From Prunus persica (Eukaryota; Streptophyta; Magnoliopsida; Rosales; Rosaceae): a DNA stretch of 64,000 nucleotides. This document shows, one piece after another, positions 12,766 to 22,299 of this stretch (within the stretch, counting starts at the first letter, position 1; each line of letters begins with the position of its first letter). Both the position numbers and the translations under genes were made by a program. Where the stretch lies: positions 10,110,137 through 10,174,136 of the forward strand of contig NC_034013.1 in assembly GCF_000346465.2 (NCBI RefSeq). The letters run 5' to 3'. Under the pieces are notes generated by a model, which was not told the DNA's origin, made no database searches, and saw only the letters and a list, made by a program, of their open reading frames with translations.

Positions 12766-13297
12766 TGTTGGCGTGACTTGTGGATATTGACTTACTTTCC
12801 TTACACACCAAGAATTCCTATTATAATTGTAATGGATTTACTTTAATTTCTGATTTCCTACTGCAAATAGATTTAGGAATTTATTATTTACATGCCTATT
12901 TAGGTTTCGTTGTATTATAAATATGACCTCCTACAAGGAGAAGAATACACAGAAAATTCCCACAAACAAATATTCTCTCATAGTTTTAATATTTTAGCAA
13001 GCAGATGCTAAGTAATTCCATACCAAAAACAGATTGAAAAGTAATTTTTTCCTTGACTATGGAACATTTAGAAACCACGACATTTGGATCTGAGTGCACA
13101 TTGTGATCAAAGGAAGGAGAAGAGGTCGGAGACTATTAGAATTCCTTGGTTTTGGAACTGTTTTGAGGCGCATCATAATTTGGATAACCCTACAGCAGCT
13201 GCAAATATGATGGGGCTGCAAGTGATTTAGATACTTTTATCTTTGAAATTTTTGTTGGTTTGAGATTTCTGTTTTCTACTTTGTATGAATGTATCCT

Positions 13298-13536
13298 TGT
13301 GGGTGTTCGCGTAGAAAGAATATGCACATCGTAGCGAATTGCTTGAGGCGTGTATTTTTGAACTGGGTTTCCACTTTGACCACAGCTTTCACCATTGCCC
13401 GGCGAAAAGTCTATATTACCCCTAAAAGATAAATCATTTACTTGACACTTAAAAAATAAAAAAAACAATTTAACAAAATGACTAAAATGCAACGCCTAAA
13501 GGAATTTAAGGATATATAATTTAATAATAACTGAAT
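13298..13536. repeat. Left edge of the duplicated hexose-transporter block, copy 1
   Basis: This stretch aligns with 33245-33490. Shared phrases include GTGTTC-CGTAGAAA, TTTGAACT, TTTGACCA-GGCTTTCA, GAAAAGTCTATATTACCCC and TTTAACAAAATGACT. In this copy the sequence runs on directly into the hexose-transporter promoter. In the other copy it is followed by some 17 kb of inserted DNA. Confidence 0.75.
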
Positions 13537-13926
13537 CCGTGTATAGTTCATGGACAGTTTGATAATTAGGATTGTTCTTTTTTGAGTTGAAAATGTTATG
13601 TTCTTGTCTTCAAAAGAGAAAAAAAAAAAAGAAAAAAAAAAGAAAAGAAAAAGGATGAGAATCCAACTCCGTTCATGAATGTATCAAATTGTCTTGTCTT
13701 GTTCGGATTTTACTGTTTGGATTGGGCATTTACTCCTCCAGCAAAATGTCAATAATTATTTTTAAAAACAATGCAATGGTGTAAATACGAAAAAAGAAAA
13801 GCTAGTAAATTTTCAAAATCAGTTAGGATTTTACTTGGATTTACAAATGCGGATAAGATTTAAGTTGATAGAGACTCATTATCTAATTAGTACTAGTAAT
13901 CCCGCTAGACATAGGACGTTTTGAAC

Positions 13927-13934
13927 TATAAATA
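13927..13934 (+). promoter_or_regulatory. TATA box of hexose transporter copy 1
   Basis: TATAAATA lies about 160 bp upstream of the start codon. The same box in the same context (CTATAAATACC-TATCAAACCCACC) lies upstream of copy 2. The CT-rich stretch that follows is probably the 5' untranslated region. Confidence 0.7.
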
Positions 13935-14093
13935 CCTCATCAAACCCACCTAATTGTGTACGCTTAATTCCATCGATCCCTCCAAGTTGTTTTCTCTGGT
14001 TCAGTTTTTATTGCTTCAAGTGCCCTACTTTTCTTGGCTTTCTAAGATTGATTTTTGAGTGAAAGAGAGAGAAAGAGTTAGAAGAAGGTAACA

Positions 14094-16048
14094 ATGGCTG
14101 GGGGCGGTATAGCTCCATCGAGTGGTGGAAAACAATACCCTGGTAAACTCACAGCTAGGGTTCTTATAACATGTATTGTTGCGGCCACCGGCGGTCTGAT
14201 TTTTGGGTACGACCTTGGAGTTTCAGGTATGTAACATTTTTTTTTTCTTTCACAACCAAGTATTATTTTATGTATATATGTACCCTTTATTTTCTAGAAT
14301 TACCATGTACTTATAAGAATATACATGATATCGAATTTGATTTGGTGATTATGCAGGCGGTGTTACATCCATGGACTCTTTCTTGAAACAGTTCTTTCCA
14401 GCGGTTTACCAGAAAGAGTCTTCGATCAAGCCTTCCGACGATCAATACTGCAAATTCGATAGCCAGACACTTACTCTTTTCACATCTTCGCTATATTTGG
14501 CTGCTCTAGTTGCATGCGTTTTTGCATCAACTATAACCAGAGTGTGTGGTCGCAGGCTCACAATGATCTTGGGTGGAGTTCTTTTCTTGGCTGGTGCCTT
14601 GGTCAATGCCTTTGCTAATGCTGTTTGGATGCTTTATGTTGGTCGTCTACTTCTTGGTTTTGGTATTGGATGTGCCAATCAGGTACTCATGATTATGATT
14701 TTCTTTTTTGATACATAGATTATACTTTATGAATTTTAGGTTATTCGCACTCCCCATTTTGTTAATTTTCCTACTTTTTACAAACCCTAATTCATTTTTT
14801 AAATTCTTTTTGCCCAGTCTGTGCCGATCTATGTCTCTGAAACAGCCCCATCTAAGTACCGTGGTGCTCTCAACATGATGTTCCAATTGTCGATCACAAT
14901 TGGAATCCTTGCTGCTGGTGTGCTTAACTATTTCTTTGCCGAGATCAAAGGCGGTGGGGGATGGCGTTTGAGTTTGGGAGGTGCTGCAGTCCCTGCCATT
15001 ATAATCATAGTTGGAGCATTGTTTTTACCCGATACACCAAACTCCTTGGTCGAGCGTGGCAAGCATGAGGAAGCCAAAGCTCAGCTTCTTAAGCTCAGAG
15101 GAGTTCCTAATGTTGATGAGGAGTTTAATGATCTAGTTGCGGCCAGTGAAGTATCCAAGTTGGTAAAACACCCTTGGGTTACCTTGTTGAGCAGGAAATA
15201 TAGACCCCAGCTTGTATTTGCAATCGGCATCCCCGCCTTCCAGCAACTCACCGGCATGAACGTGATCACGTTTTATGCTCCTGTCTTGTTCAAAACAATG
15301 GGATTTGGAAGCAGTGCTTCTCTCATGTCAGCTGTCATCACCAATCTGGTTAATGCTTTAGCTACATTTGTCTCAATTCTCACTGTTGATAAGGTTGGAA
15401 GGAGGAAGCTTTTCTTACAGGGTGGTTGCCAAATGCTCCTCATGCAGGTATGTTAAAGAATACAAGTTCCTTATTTATTTCCCTCTTTGTTTATTTTCTT
15501 CTATTTTTATGGTTTACTTCCTTCAATTTCATACCCAAAAAAATCCCAATTTAATGTTTTTTTAATTTTGTTGGCATTTTTAGGTGGCTGTTGGAATTGC
15601 TATGGCTGTTAAATTTGGGGTCAGCGGCAACCCTGGGAAGTTGACACTGGGGTTTGCTGTTCCCTTGGTGCTCTTGATCTGTGTTTACGTTGCTGGATTT
15701 GCCTGGTCATGGGGACCTCTAGGATGGTTGGTGCCCAGTGAAATTTTCCCACTTGAAGTAAGGTCTGCTGCTCAGGCTATCAATGTCTCCGTCAACATGA
15801 TCTTCACCTTTGCCATAGCCCAAGTCTTCACAGCCATGCTCTGCCACATGAAGTTTGGCTTGTTCTTCTTCTTCTCAGTCTGCGTGGTGGTGATGAGCAT
15901 TTTTATCTACAAATTGTTGCCCGAAACGAAAGGAGTTCCAATTGAAGAAATGCACACTGTGTGGGAGAACCATCCATTTTGGAGGAAATATGTGGTTAAA
16001 GATGAAGCCATTGCCATGGGCAAAGGCAAGGGCGGACAGAGTGCCTAA
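14094..16048 (+). CDS. Sugar transport protein (STP-type monosaccharide/H+ symporter), copy 1
   Basis: Four exons: 14094-14226, 14357-14682, 14818-15447 and 15584-16048. All introns are GT-AG and together give 517 residues, the usual STP length. It is a 12-helix major facilitator sugar transporter expected in the plasma membrane, importing hexoses with protons. Family signatures are present: [14 protein letters not shown] in helix 1, CGRRLT near residue 107, LPDTPNSL near 224, [14 protein letters not shown] near 294, VGRRKLF near 346, [14 protein letters not shown], and PETKG near 475. Cys76 and Cys450 sit where STP10 has the disulfide of its extracellular lid domain. The start has a good context (ACAATGGCT) and begins MAGGGI, as many STPs do. 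No frame damage is seen. A near-identical paralogue lies at 51566-53520. Which STP clade it belongs to, and its exact sugar preference, need a tree. Confidence 0.95.
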
Positions 16049-16689
16049 AGTTTGTTTTTGGTTTAGATTTTCTTTATGTTTTATACATTTTTGTAAACTT
16101 TTTAGGTTTAATTTCGTTCTGGAAAATTTTGTTGGATATTGGATTTCTTTTTTGATGTGTCTGATTGGATTAAGCTTATTTATTTTAAAATTGATTTATC
16201 TTCAAATTGTCAATTGTGCCCTAGATGCCCAAACTTATATAAGGGTTATGCATGTGTATCCGAAGGCCCAATTTATTTCAACCACTTGAATGATAGATTC
16301 AAATCTTCATATTTTGATAATCATGAATATTATTAGATGTGTTAACTTTATCTCTAACTAATGTTATCCCAATTGATCATATGTGATAATATTTCATTGG
16401 TTCATATATATCTAGTGGTTTTGAAACTCATTATTATAATACGAAATTTTAATTTAGGGGCAAGATCACTCAAATAAAACTCCTCTGTAAGTCTTTTATC
16501 AAACCCATAAGGATGAAAAACTACCCATTAAAAAAAAAACGTTACAATCATTTAAGTGTTTAAAAACATTTAATTGTGCACCTATTAAAACCGAAGTCAG
16601 AAAATAAATCTGTCGTGATGGTCAAATCAATGAGGGCGGAATGCATGTTGGCCTTGAATTATTTATTTGGCATCAATCGATCAAGTTCA
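16049..16689. other. 3' flank of hexose transporter copy 1, shared with copy 2
   Basis: The sequence after the stop aligns with the 3' flank of copy 2 through about 16480 (AATTTAGGGGC, CACTCAAATAAAACTCCT). A further match at about 16605-16650 (AAATCTGTC, ATGGTCAAAT, AATGAGG) pairs with 54645-54700. The duplication therefore extends about 600 bp beyond the coding region. Confidence 0.8.
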
Positions 16690-16870
16690 CCTCTCTTGGA
16701 CTTGAAAAGAGTTGGGCGGTTACACTTTTGAGGTAGTAACCTATGTCGTTGGCCATTATTTGTTTGAGGATTTATGGATGGTCTCTAGGCTCACGTTGAT
16801 TGTTATTGTTTCTTTTTATTTTCGGTTAAAATTCAACTCATCGTATAATTAATACGTATAACAAATAAAA
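16690..16870. repeat. Diverged direct repeat, partner at 10884-11060
   Basis: It carries the same phrases in the same order as the partner: CCTCTCTTGGACTTGAAAAG, CCATTATTTGTTTGAGGATT, GTCTCTAGGCTCA and CGTATAATTAATACG. The class of repeat is unknown. Confidence 0.75.
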
Positions 16871-16933
16871 GATTATCATATTATATGCTACATCAGTTAG
16901 CTTGTTCAATAACTTAGTTATATAGGCTTGTCA

Positions 16934-16993
16934 TGGCAGAGCTAGATGTAGGGTTAAAGTTGCCATGACTCGTATACCCATCTAGCTCTGCCA
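16934..16993. repeat. Perfect 15-bp inverted repeat with 30-nt loop
   Basis: TGGCAGAGCTAGATG at 16934-16948 is the exact reverse complement of CATCTAGCTCTGCCA at 16979-16993. The surrounding 17000-17900 stretch shows no gene. Confidence 0.85.
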
Positions 16994-17925
16994 CTAGGAT
17001 AGTTCTGCGTCCCCTTATTTGGGGCTGAATCTTGTGTTTATATCTAAAAAATTATATCCTTTTAACTTCCATTTAACTATCCTAAATTCTACATATAAAC
17101 TCTACATATTCATCCTCAATTCATGATGCTTATATAGACCTTGAACTCTAAAGATAGAGGTGGGGTTGTTGGGGTCGATGATGGATGAAGAATGTGAAGT
17201 TGGGGTTGGTGATGGATGAAGAATCCTAAATGACACTTTTAACCCCTCATTTTGATGGACAAATTGATAGAATTGGATGGTAGGACTCAATTAGAACAAT
17301 TTGTCTAGTTAGTGGACCTAATTGGCACACACAAAAAAGTTCCAAGACCCAATTGAAACTCGAGGTAAAATTCAGAGACGTTTACAGTTAAAAACCCTTA
17401 CAATAAAGTTCCTTACCCTAAACGACCCCCTTAAGGTAAGGAACAGGGCCAAGTAAATATAGAATTACTAGTTAGGTACATGACATGAATTGCTACCGAT
17501 ATTGATCAAACTAGCTTATTACCATACCCAGTAATTAGGTGTGTACTCTTTAACACTGGACTATCTAGTTTATGTACTCGATCCTATGGGTACCATGAAA
17601 TATCATATTGCCAGAGTGTTCCGTATTATTCCACACTTTGAGATTATACACTATACACTATATGCTATAATTCTATTCAGCTCAATTGGTTCCTTGTAAG
17701 TTGTACCCAATAATATTGATCAGATATGGTTATCAAGCCGGAGTTTTGCTAAATACAAATTATGTATCCAGTCCATGGAGATAATGCCTATATTAAATAT
17801 TTTTAATATGTAATAATATATAATTTACCGAAAGAACACATATCTTGATTGTAGATTATTAATGCTATAATCTCATTAAAAATATTGTTAGCTAATTATG
17901 CTACTTGGTTGATCCAGATGTATCT

Positions 17926-18050
17926 GCCAACTGGAACACTTAAGAGGAGCTCCGGTGTCAATCACTTCCATTCCTCTCTTTAGACCATCTGTAGCACTCA
18001 TAGCTACAGCTCTAACTCGATTATTTCCTAATAATTGCTGTACTTCACAA
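17926..18050 (-). pseudogene. atpB: Nuclear fragment of plastid atpB
   Basis: On the minus strand about 125 bp translate as [20 protein letters not shown] and then a segment ending [11 protein letters not shown]. This is the N-terminal region of the chloroplast ATP synthase beta subunit, and the nucleotides also read like the plastid gene. Near the end an extra T changes CCTCTAAGTG to CCTCTTAAGTG and breaks the frame. Sequence on both sides does not resemble atpB. This is a short plastid-to-nucleus transfer (NUPT) with no function. It is not a mitochondrial or nuclear ATP synthase gene, because the wording is plastid-specific. Confidence 0.85.
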
Positions 18051-20597
18051 GGTATTTGAGGGTGAAGACATGACATGAGGACATAGGGCATTGGACCCTT
18101 AGGTAGCAATAAGTGTGCATAACTAAAAGTAGCCAATTAACAAGTAACTAATATTATTGCACATTCAGTCATTGATCAACGGACCAATAGCTTCATTTCC
18201 TACTCCACACACCACTAATCGCTTTATGTACTCCAGCAGTGATGTACAGAATTGCGAGCTCACTCCTGTATGAAACTTGAACCATTCAAATTCCATAAAG
18301 CATGCATCACTGCTACGGTACCTCTGGCATTGAAGACAAAAGAATTGAATAAGAGAAATTTTCAATTACCATAAACATAAAATATTATTCCCTCAAATTT
18401 AACAGAAGCACAATCTGCAGCCCATACAACAGTCAAAAAGCCAAATGCACCCAAACCAACTTTCCAGCCAGACTTAAGAGGGAAACAATGATGCCTTCCA
18501 TGAAATAACTCTGAGGTTTGCAACATTCATTTATCAGTTTTGTAGCCATCTATTTTCTCACTCACAATTCACATGAAAACCTCCGAGCAACATTGTTCTT
18601 CAAGTTTCAGTTGTAAAGAAAAACAGGAACATGACTAAAGCCTAACATCTCCCATTTCCCTACAAAACCATATAAACACACAACGAGAACAGGGGAACCA
18701 AGACTGATAGGAATCTATCTTAATCACGGCACCAGTTTTCAGGAGTGGCCCTTCTAGACTTAACCTCTTATTCCTTCAGCTCTACCAGCCTATGGACGAC
18801 TTCTTCAGAAAAACCTCACAATGACATAAATGGAGGTAATTATGGAAGCCTGACAAATTTAATCAGGTTACTTCAGTTTCTGATCTGATGCCATTTACTC
18901 GGTACCAAGAACCACCTCCAGGAAAGACAAAGGGAAAAAAACACTGGCACTAAGCTCGTTGCAACTATTCTTATCTCTCAAAACACCGTACACCATTACT
19001 ATTCATTTCAAGTTGAATACTATTGACAAGATGCATTTGTTCTCCATTATTATTACAGTCAAGGTAATTAATTCTAGTCTTAACAGTGATTCTAACCATA
19101 TAACTTGTACATAAGGGTAGCCAAGAGGTGGCCTGGAGGTCCTTAGCAGATACATATCTCTCCCCTTTCAAATTTTGCAGAACTATTTGTATCAGACGTC
19201 CTTGGGGCAGATATTAATTTCCACTGCTCCTTCTCACCTTGTTTTCAAACTACATGCTTTGATGCGGGTAGATGAAAAGGGGAGCTCCAGTGTTGTAGAA
19301 ATTATTAGGCGAGGGTCTATGTTTCCTAAAGTTCTTTGTGCCTTCAGTCATGAAATTAGCAAGTCACAGAGTTTTGAATTCAAAGGCAAAGGAGCTACTA
19401 TCACATTGGAATTTGATTTGTACTTGCAAAGTGTGATTTGTCTCTCTCTCAAACCATTAACTCAAGAAACCAACAACACTTTGCAACAGTGACTTGTACA
19501 ACAAAGATTCATAATACTCGGAATAATGCTAATAGAACCCATTAAACACCAAAAATTCAGATTTCAGAATGCAACATGGCTCAGCATCCAGTAGGGTTAT
19601 CAAAATTACCTAAGCAATAAAGATATATACCCACCCATATGGAACAAGAGAAAAACTTGCTGGAAATGTAAATTTCAAAAGGACCCAAAAATGCGAATCT
19701 TCTTCCTTTTTATAAAATCTTACAGAAGAAAGATAAAGGAAGAATGAAAAATCATCATTTGGGACCAGAGAATGAAATCCATTAACTCAATCGAACCTGT
19801 GAGCACCAATGTGACTAATAAATTCAAGTTGAGGACTTTGCCTCTTGGATGGTTCAATGCAACCCAAAACAACAGCAACACAGCAAACAAAGAAGAAGAA
19901 CAACAAAAGAAGATAAATAAATTTGTGCACTAAATGAGAAAACCAAAAGCAGTTACCTTGAGGATTGGAGACAGCTTTCCAATGAGATGCTGTGATGATC
20001 TGTTGATTTGTAACTATAGCACATCATCAAGTGACCAGTTAATATGCTTGAATTATGCATGCTCTAATCACAAGTGATTTGTCAATCACCAAGTGACTAA
20101 TGGAATGAGCTATAATGCTAATAAATAAATAAATTCAATTAGTTGTCATAATTCTGCCATTATTTCTCCAGATCACTTGTAACTGCTACCAATTGCAAAT
20201 AAGGAAACAAACTCCCAAAAATTATAGAGAGATTGTTTTTGAGAAAAAATCATTTGTTGAAATTTCAAGGTCTCACCCTCTTATTGGAAATGGAGATGCA
20301 AATTCACCCACGAAGGAAGTAAAAGACTCATCGTGACACAATCTTAGTTCAAAATTCAGATTTAAGCACATGCACAAAACCAGGATGGAAAAATAACCAT
20401 TTTGTATGATCGCCGTAACGAAGGCATAAAGTAAATAGGCAACGTCAATTCATAAACTAAGCAAAAGTAATACCACAATAAAATACTAAACAATCAAAAT
20501 TTCTGCCAGACAGACTCAACACGGACAGCCATACTTGCTCGGATGTATTGAATCCCGCTGCAAAGATTGTTTACCGTCTGTAGACCACTATGCTGAA
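18051..20597. other. Intergenic region without a recognised gene
   Basis: Several frames of 60-105 codons exist on both strands, but none resembles a known family. The largest, on the plus strand at 19175-19492, has no visible splice context. The right end is 3' flank of the minus-strand RSL1D1-like gene. A donor-like CTCAAG-GTAACT on that strand near 19960 could belong to a 3' untranslated-region intron, but this is speculative. Confidence 0.4.
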
Positions 20598-22001
20598 TTA
20601 CTCTGTTGCTTTCTTACTTCTCTTAGCCGTCTTCAGCTTTGCTTCTCCGCTCTTCAACTTCTCATGTTCACTCTTCCTCTTCTCCTTCTTTCCAACAGAC
20701 TCTTCGCCCTTGACTGGCAAATCATCTGCTTTCTTCTTTGTACCATCTTTTTTCTTCCCTTTCGAAGACACCCCATCTTTCTTATGCTTGATAGTCGCAT
20801 CATCTTCATCTACCATCTTAGCCAACTTTTTGAACCGTTTCTCAATAGGAATATCATCGTCTCCATCTTTCACCTTAGTCGACTTTTTCAACTGTTTCTT
20901 ATTGTTAAACTCACCGAGAACCTTTTCCCCATTCAATTCAGCATCATCTTTCACCTTAGCTGACTTCTTCAACCTTTTGTCACCCTTAGACTCACCAACA
21001 ACCTTTTCCTTCTTCCTCTTCTTCTTCCCCAATTCACCACTACCCGGTTCTTCATTCTCACTTTGCTTACCTTCTCCAATAACCCCATCACCAACCAATT
21101 CATCATCGTCAAGCACCTCACCAGCATTGCTATCCATATACCTCACTTCATGAATTCTACCCTTCTTCTTACTCACTTTCTCACTCTTCAAACCCTTACT
21201 CTCAGACTTGACAACCTCTTTCACTGCCTCCTTACCGTCCTCATCACTCTTAGCTCCCTCAATTTTCAATGTCAAATCCGGCACGGCCTGGTAAACCGGC
21301 AATGCAAGCGACTCCAGAAACTTCAAGTGAAATGACCTCACATCCCTCCACTTCTTAGGCACAATCTCTACAATCCCATTAATCGCCGCAACCACATTCT
21401 CCACAATCTCATCAACGCTCATGGACACCTTCGCTACCCTCACCACGCTGCACGTCCCGGTACTCATGAACAACAAGGCTGACTCACATGCTCTGTCAAC
21501 CTGCTCCTTCCAATTCTTGTGCTCCAAGTCTACAGGCACCGGAATCTTCTTCTTCTTAAAAAATTGCTTCCCCAAATACTTCGGAAGCAAAGGCACAATC
21601 CGCCTATCAACCAAAAACATATCATAAGAATGCAACAGCTTTCTCTTGGCTTCAAAGGGCACGTAAGCAGACTTGAGCTTCGAAAGCTTCAAAATTTTCG
21701 AGATGGGTATATTCTCGGCCTTGATTTTCTTCTGGATGAAATCCTTGGTGAGATTGGACTTGGGCCCATCGTCGTATATCAAGCAGAGCTCGGAAAGCTG
21801 GGAATGGAGGGGATTTGGGAGAGGGACTTTGTAGGCGTTTACGCGGGCCTTTGGTGGGATTTTCTTGAGGGTGAGAACGAGATAGGCGAACTCGTCGGAT
21901 TCTAAGAGATCGGGTTTCTCGGTCTGCAACTTGGAGTTTCGCCATTTGAGGAGGGAATTTACAGCTTTCTGCACCGTCGACGACCCCACGGAAGCCATGG
22001 A
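20598..22001 (-). CDS. Ribosomal L1 domain-containing nucleolar protein (RSL1D1-like)
   Basis: A single open exon. I take the Met in MASVGSSTVQKAV (position 22001, 467 residues) as the start, because the 27 residues before it look like translated 5' leader. An upstream in-frame Met at 22082 would give 494 residues. The first ~240 residues form a ribosomal L1/L10 fold. Recognisable pieces are QKAVNSLLKW, IPPKARVNAYKVPLPNPL, LCLIYDDGPKS, FLVDRRIVPLLPKYLGKQFF and KKKKIPVPVDL. The remaining half is Lys- and Glu-rich with repeated KKRLKKSAKVKDD-like blocks, typical of nucleolar ribosome-biogenesis factors. Relatives in animals (RSL1D1) and yeast (Cic1/Utp30) act in pre-rRNA processing. A similar role in the nucleolus is inferred. 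The long plus-strand frames over 20535-21945 are its antisense shadows. Confidence 0.88.
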   Translation of the reverse strand, partial: SMASVGSSTVQKAVNSLLKWRNSKLQTEKPDLLESDEFAYLVLTLKKIPPKARVNAYKVPLPNPLHSQLSELCLIYDDGPKSNLTKDFIQKKIKAENIPISKILKLSKLKSAYVPFEAKRKLLHSYDMFLVDRRIVPLLPKYLGKQFFKKKKIPVPVDLEHKNWKEQVDRACESALLFMSTGTCSVVRVAKVSMSVDEIVENVVAAINGIVEIVPKKWRDVRSFHLKFLESLALPVYQAVPDLTLKIEGAKSDEDGKEAVKEVVKSESKGLKSEKVSKKKGRIHEVRYMDSNAGEVLDDDELVGDGVIGEGKQSENEEPGSGELGKKKRKKEKVVGESKGDKRLKKSAKVKDDAELNGEKVLGEFNNKKQLKKSTKVKDGDDDIPIEKRFKKLAKMVDEDDATIKHKKDGVSSKGKKKDGTKKKADDLPVKGEESVGKKEKRKSEHEKLKSGEAKLKTAKRSKKATE

Positions 22002-22246
22002 AATAGGCTTAGAGGTCCACAAGCAATGCCCTCCAACTGCTCGCTGGTTTGCCTGAGAGGAAGAAGATGCAGCGCAGCTCACCTGAGGACGAAGAAGAAG
22101 CTCACGCTACTTGTGCTCCTTCAGTCTTAATTTTCCTTTCAAACTCTGTCAAGAAGACAGACAGAGAGAAGAAAGAAAGAGAGAGGGAGAGAAGAATGGT
22201 GGGAGGCGGCTGAAACAGAAGAACGGTGCGTTGAGCGGGAGAGAGG

Positions 22247-22293
22247 TAGGGTTATTATTCGGGCTTGAACCTAATTAAATGCGAAGTTGGGCT
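22247..22293 (-). promoter_or_regulatory. Telo-box and site II elements of the RSL1D1-like promoter
   Basis: TAGGGTT at 22247-22253 is the reverse complement of the telo-box core AACCCTA. TGGGCT at 22288-22293 matches a site II (TGGGCY) element, and a second GGGCTT lies at about 22261. In plants this pair is common upstream of ribosomal-protein and ribosome-biogenesis genes, which fits the neighbouring minus-strand gene starting about 250 bp away. Confidence 0.55.
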
Positions 22294-22299
22294 TTAGAC

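Larger units (their letters stand above)
11357..12999 (+). mobile_element. Short, rearranged Ty1/copia retrotransposon with two LTRs
   Basis: The right LTR runs 12766-12999, from TGTTGG to TTAGCA. The left LTR is recognisable at 11357-11572 and matches over about 215 bp with very few differences, for instance one base near its end. The first ~18 bp of the left LTR are not recognisable. TGGTATCAGAGCC, a primer-binding site for initiator Met tRNA, starts two bases after the left LTR. GAGGGGGAG, a polypurine tract, precedes the right LTR. The interior is only about 1.2 kb and lacks nearly all of gag-pol. A second copia-like junction (TTGAGGGGAAG-TGTTGGCGAGTCC) at about 12094-12120 shows that the interior is rearranged. 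It cannot move unaided. Close LTR similarity suggests it is fairly young. Confidence 0.85.

Noticed and set aside
15081..15269. Antisense frame of 62 codons, also present at 52550-52738 in the second copy
   Set aside because: It is conserved only because the hexose-transporter exons on the opposite strand are.
17888..18136. A minus-strand nuclear gene for an ATP synthase subunit
   Set aside because: Only about 125 bp match, they match plastid atpB, and an indel breaks the frame.
19175..19492. Plus-strand frame of 105 codons as a possible small gene
   Set aside because: No recognisable family, no promoter or splice context and ordinary composition; left as unsupported.
20535..21945. Several long plus-strand frames
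   Set aside because: They are antisense to the Lys/Glu-rich coding region of the RSL1D1-like gene and reflect its codon composition.
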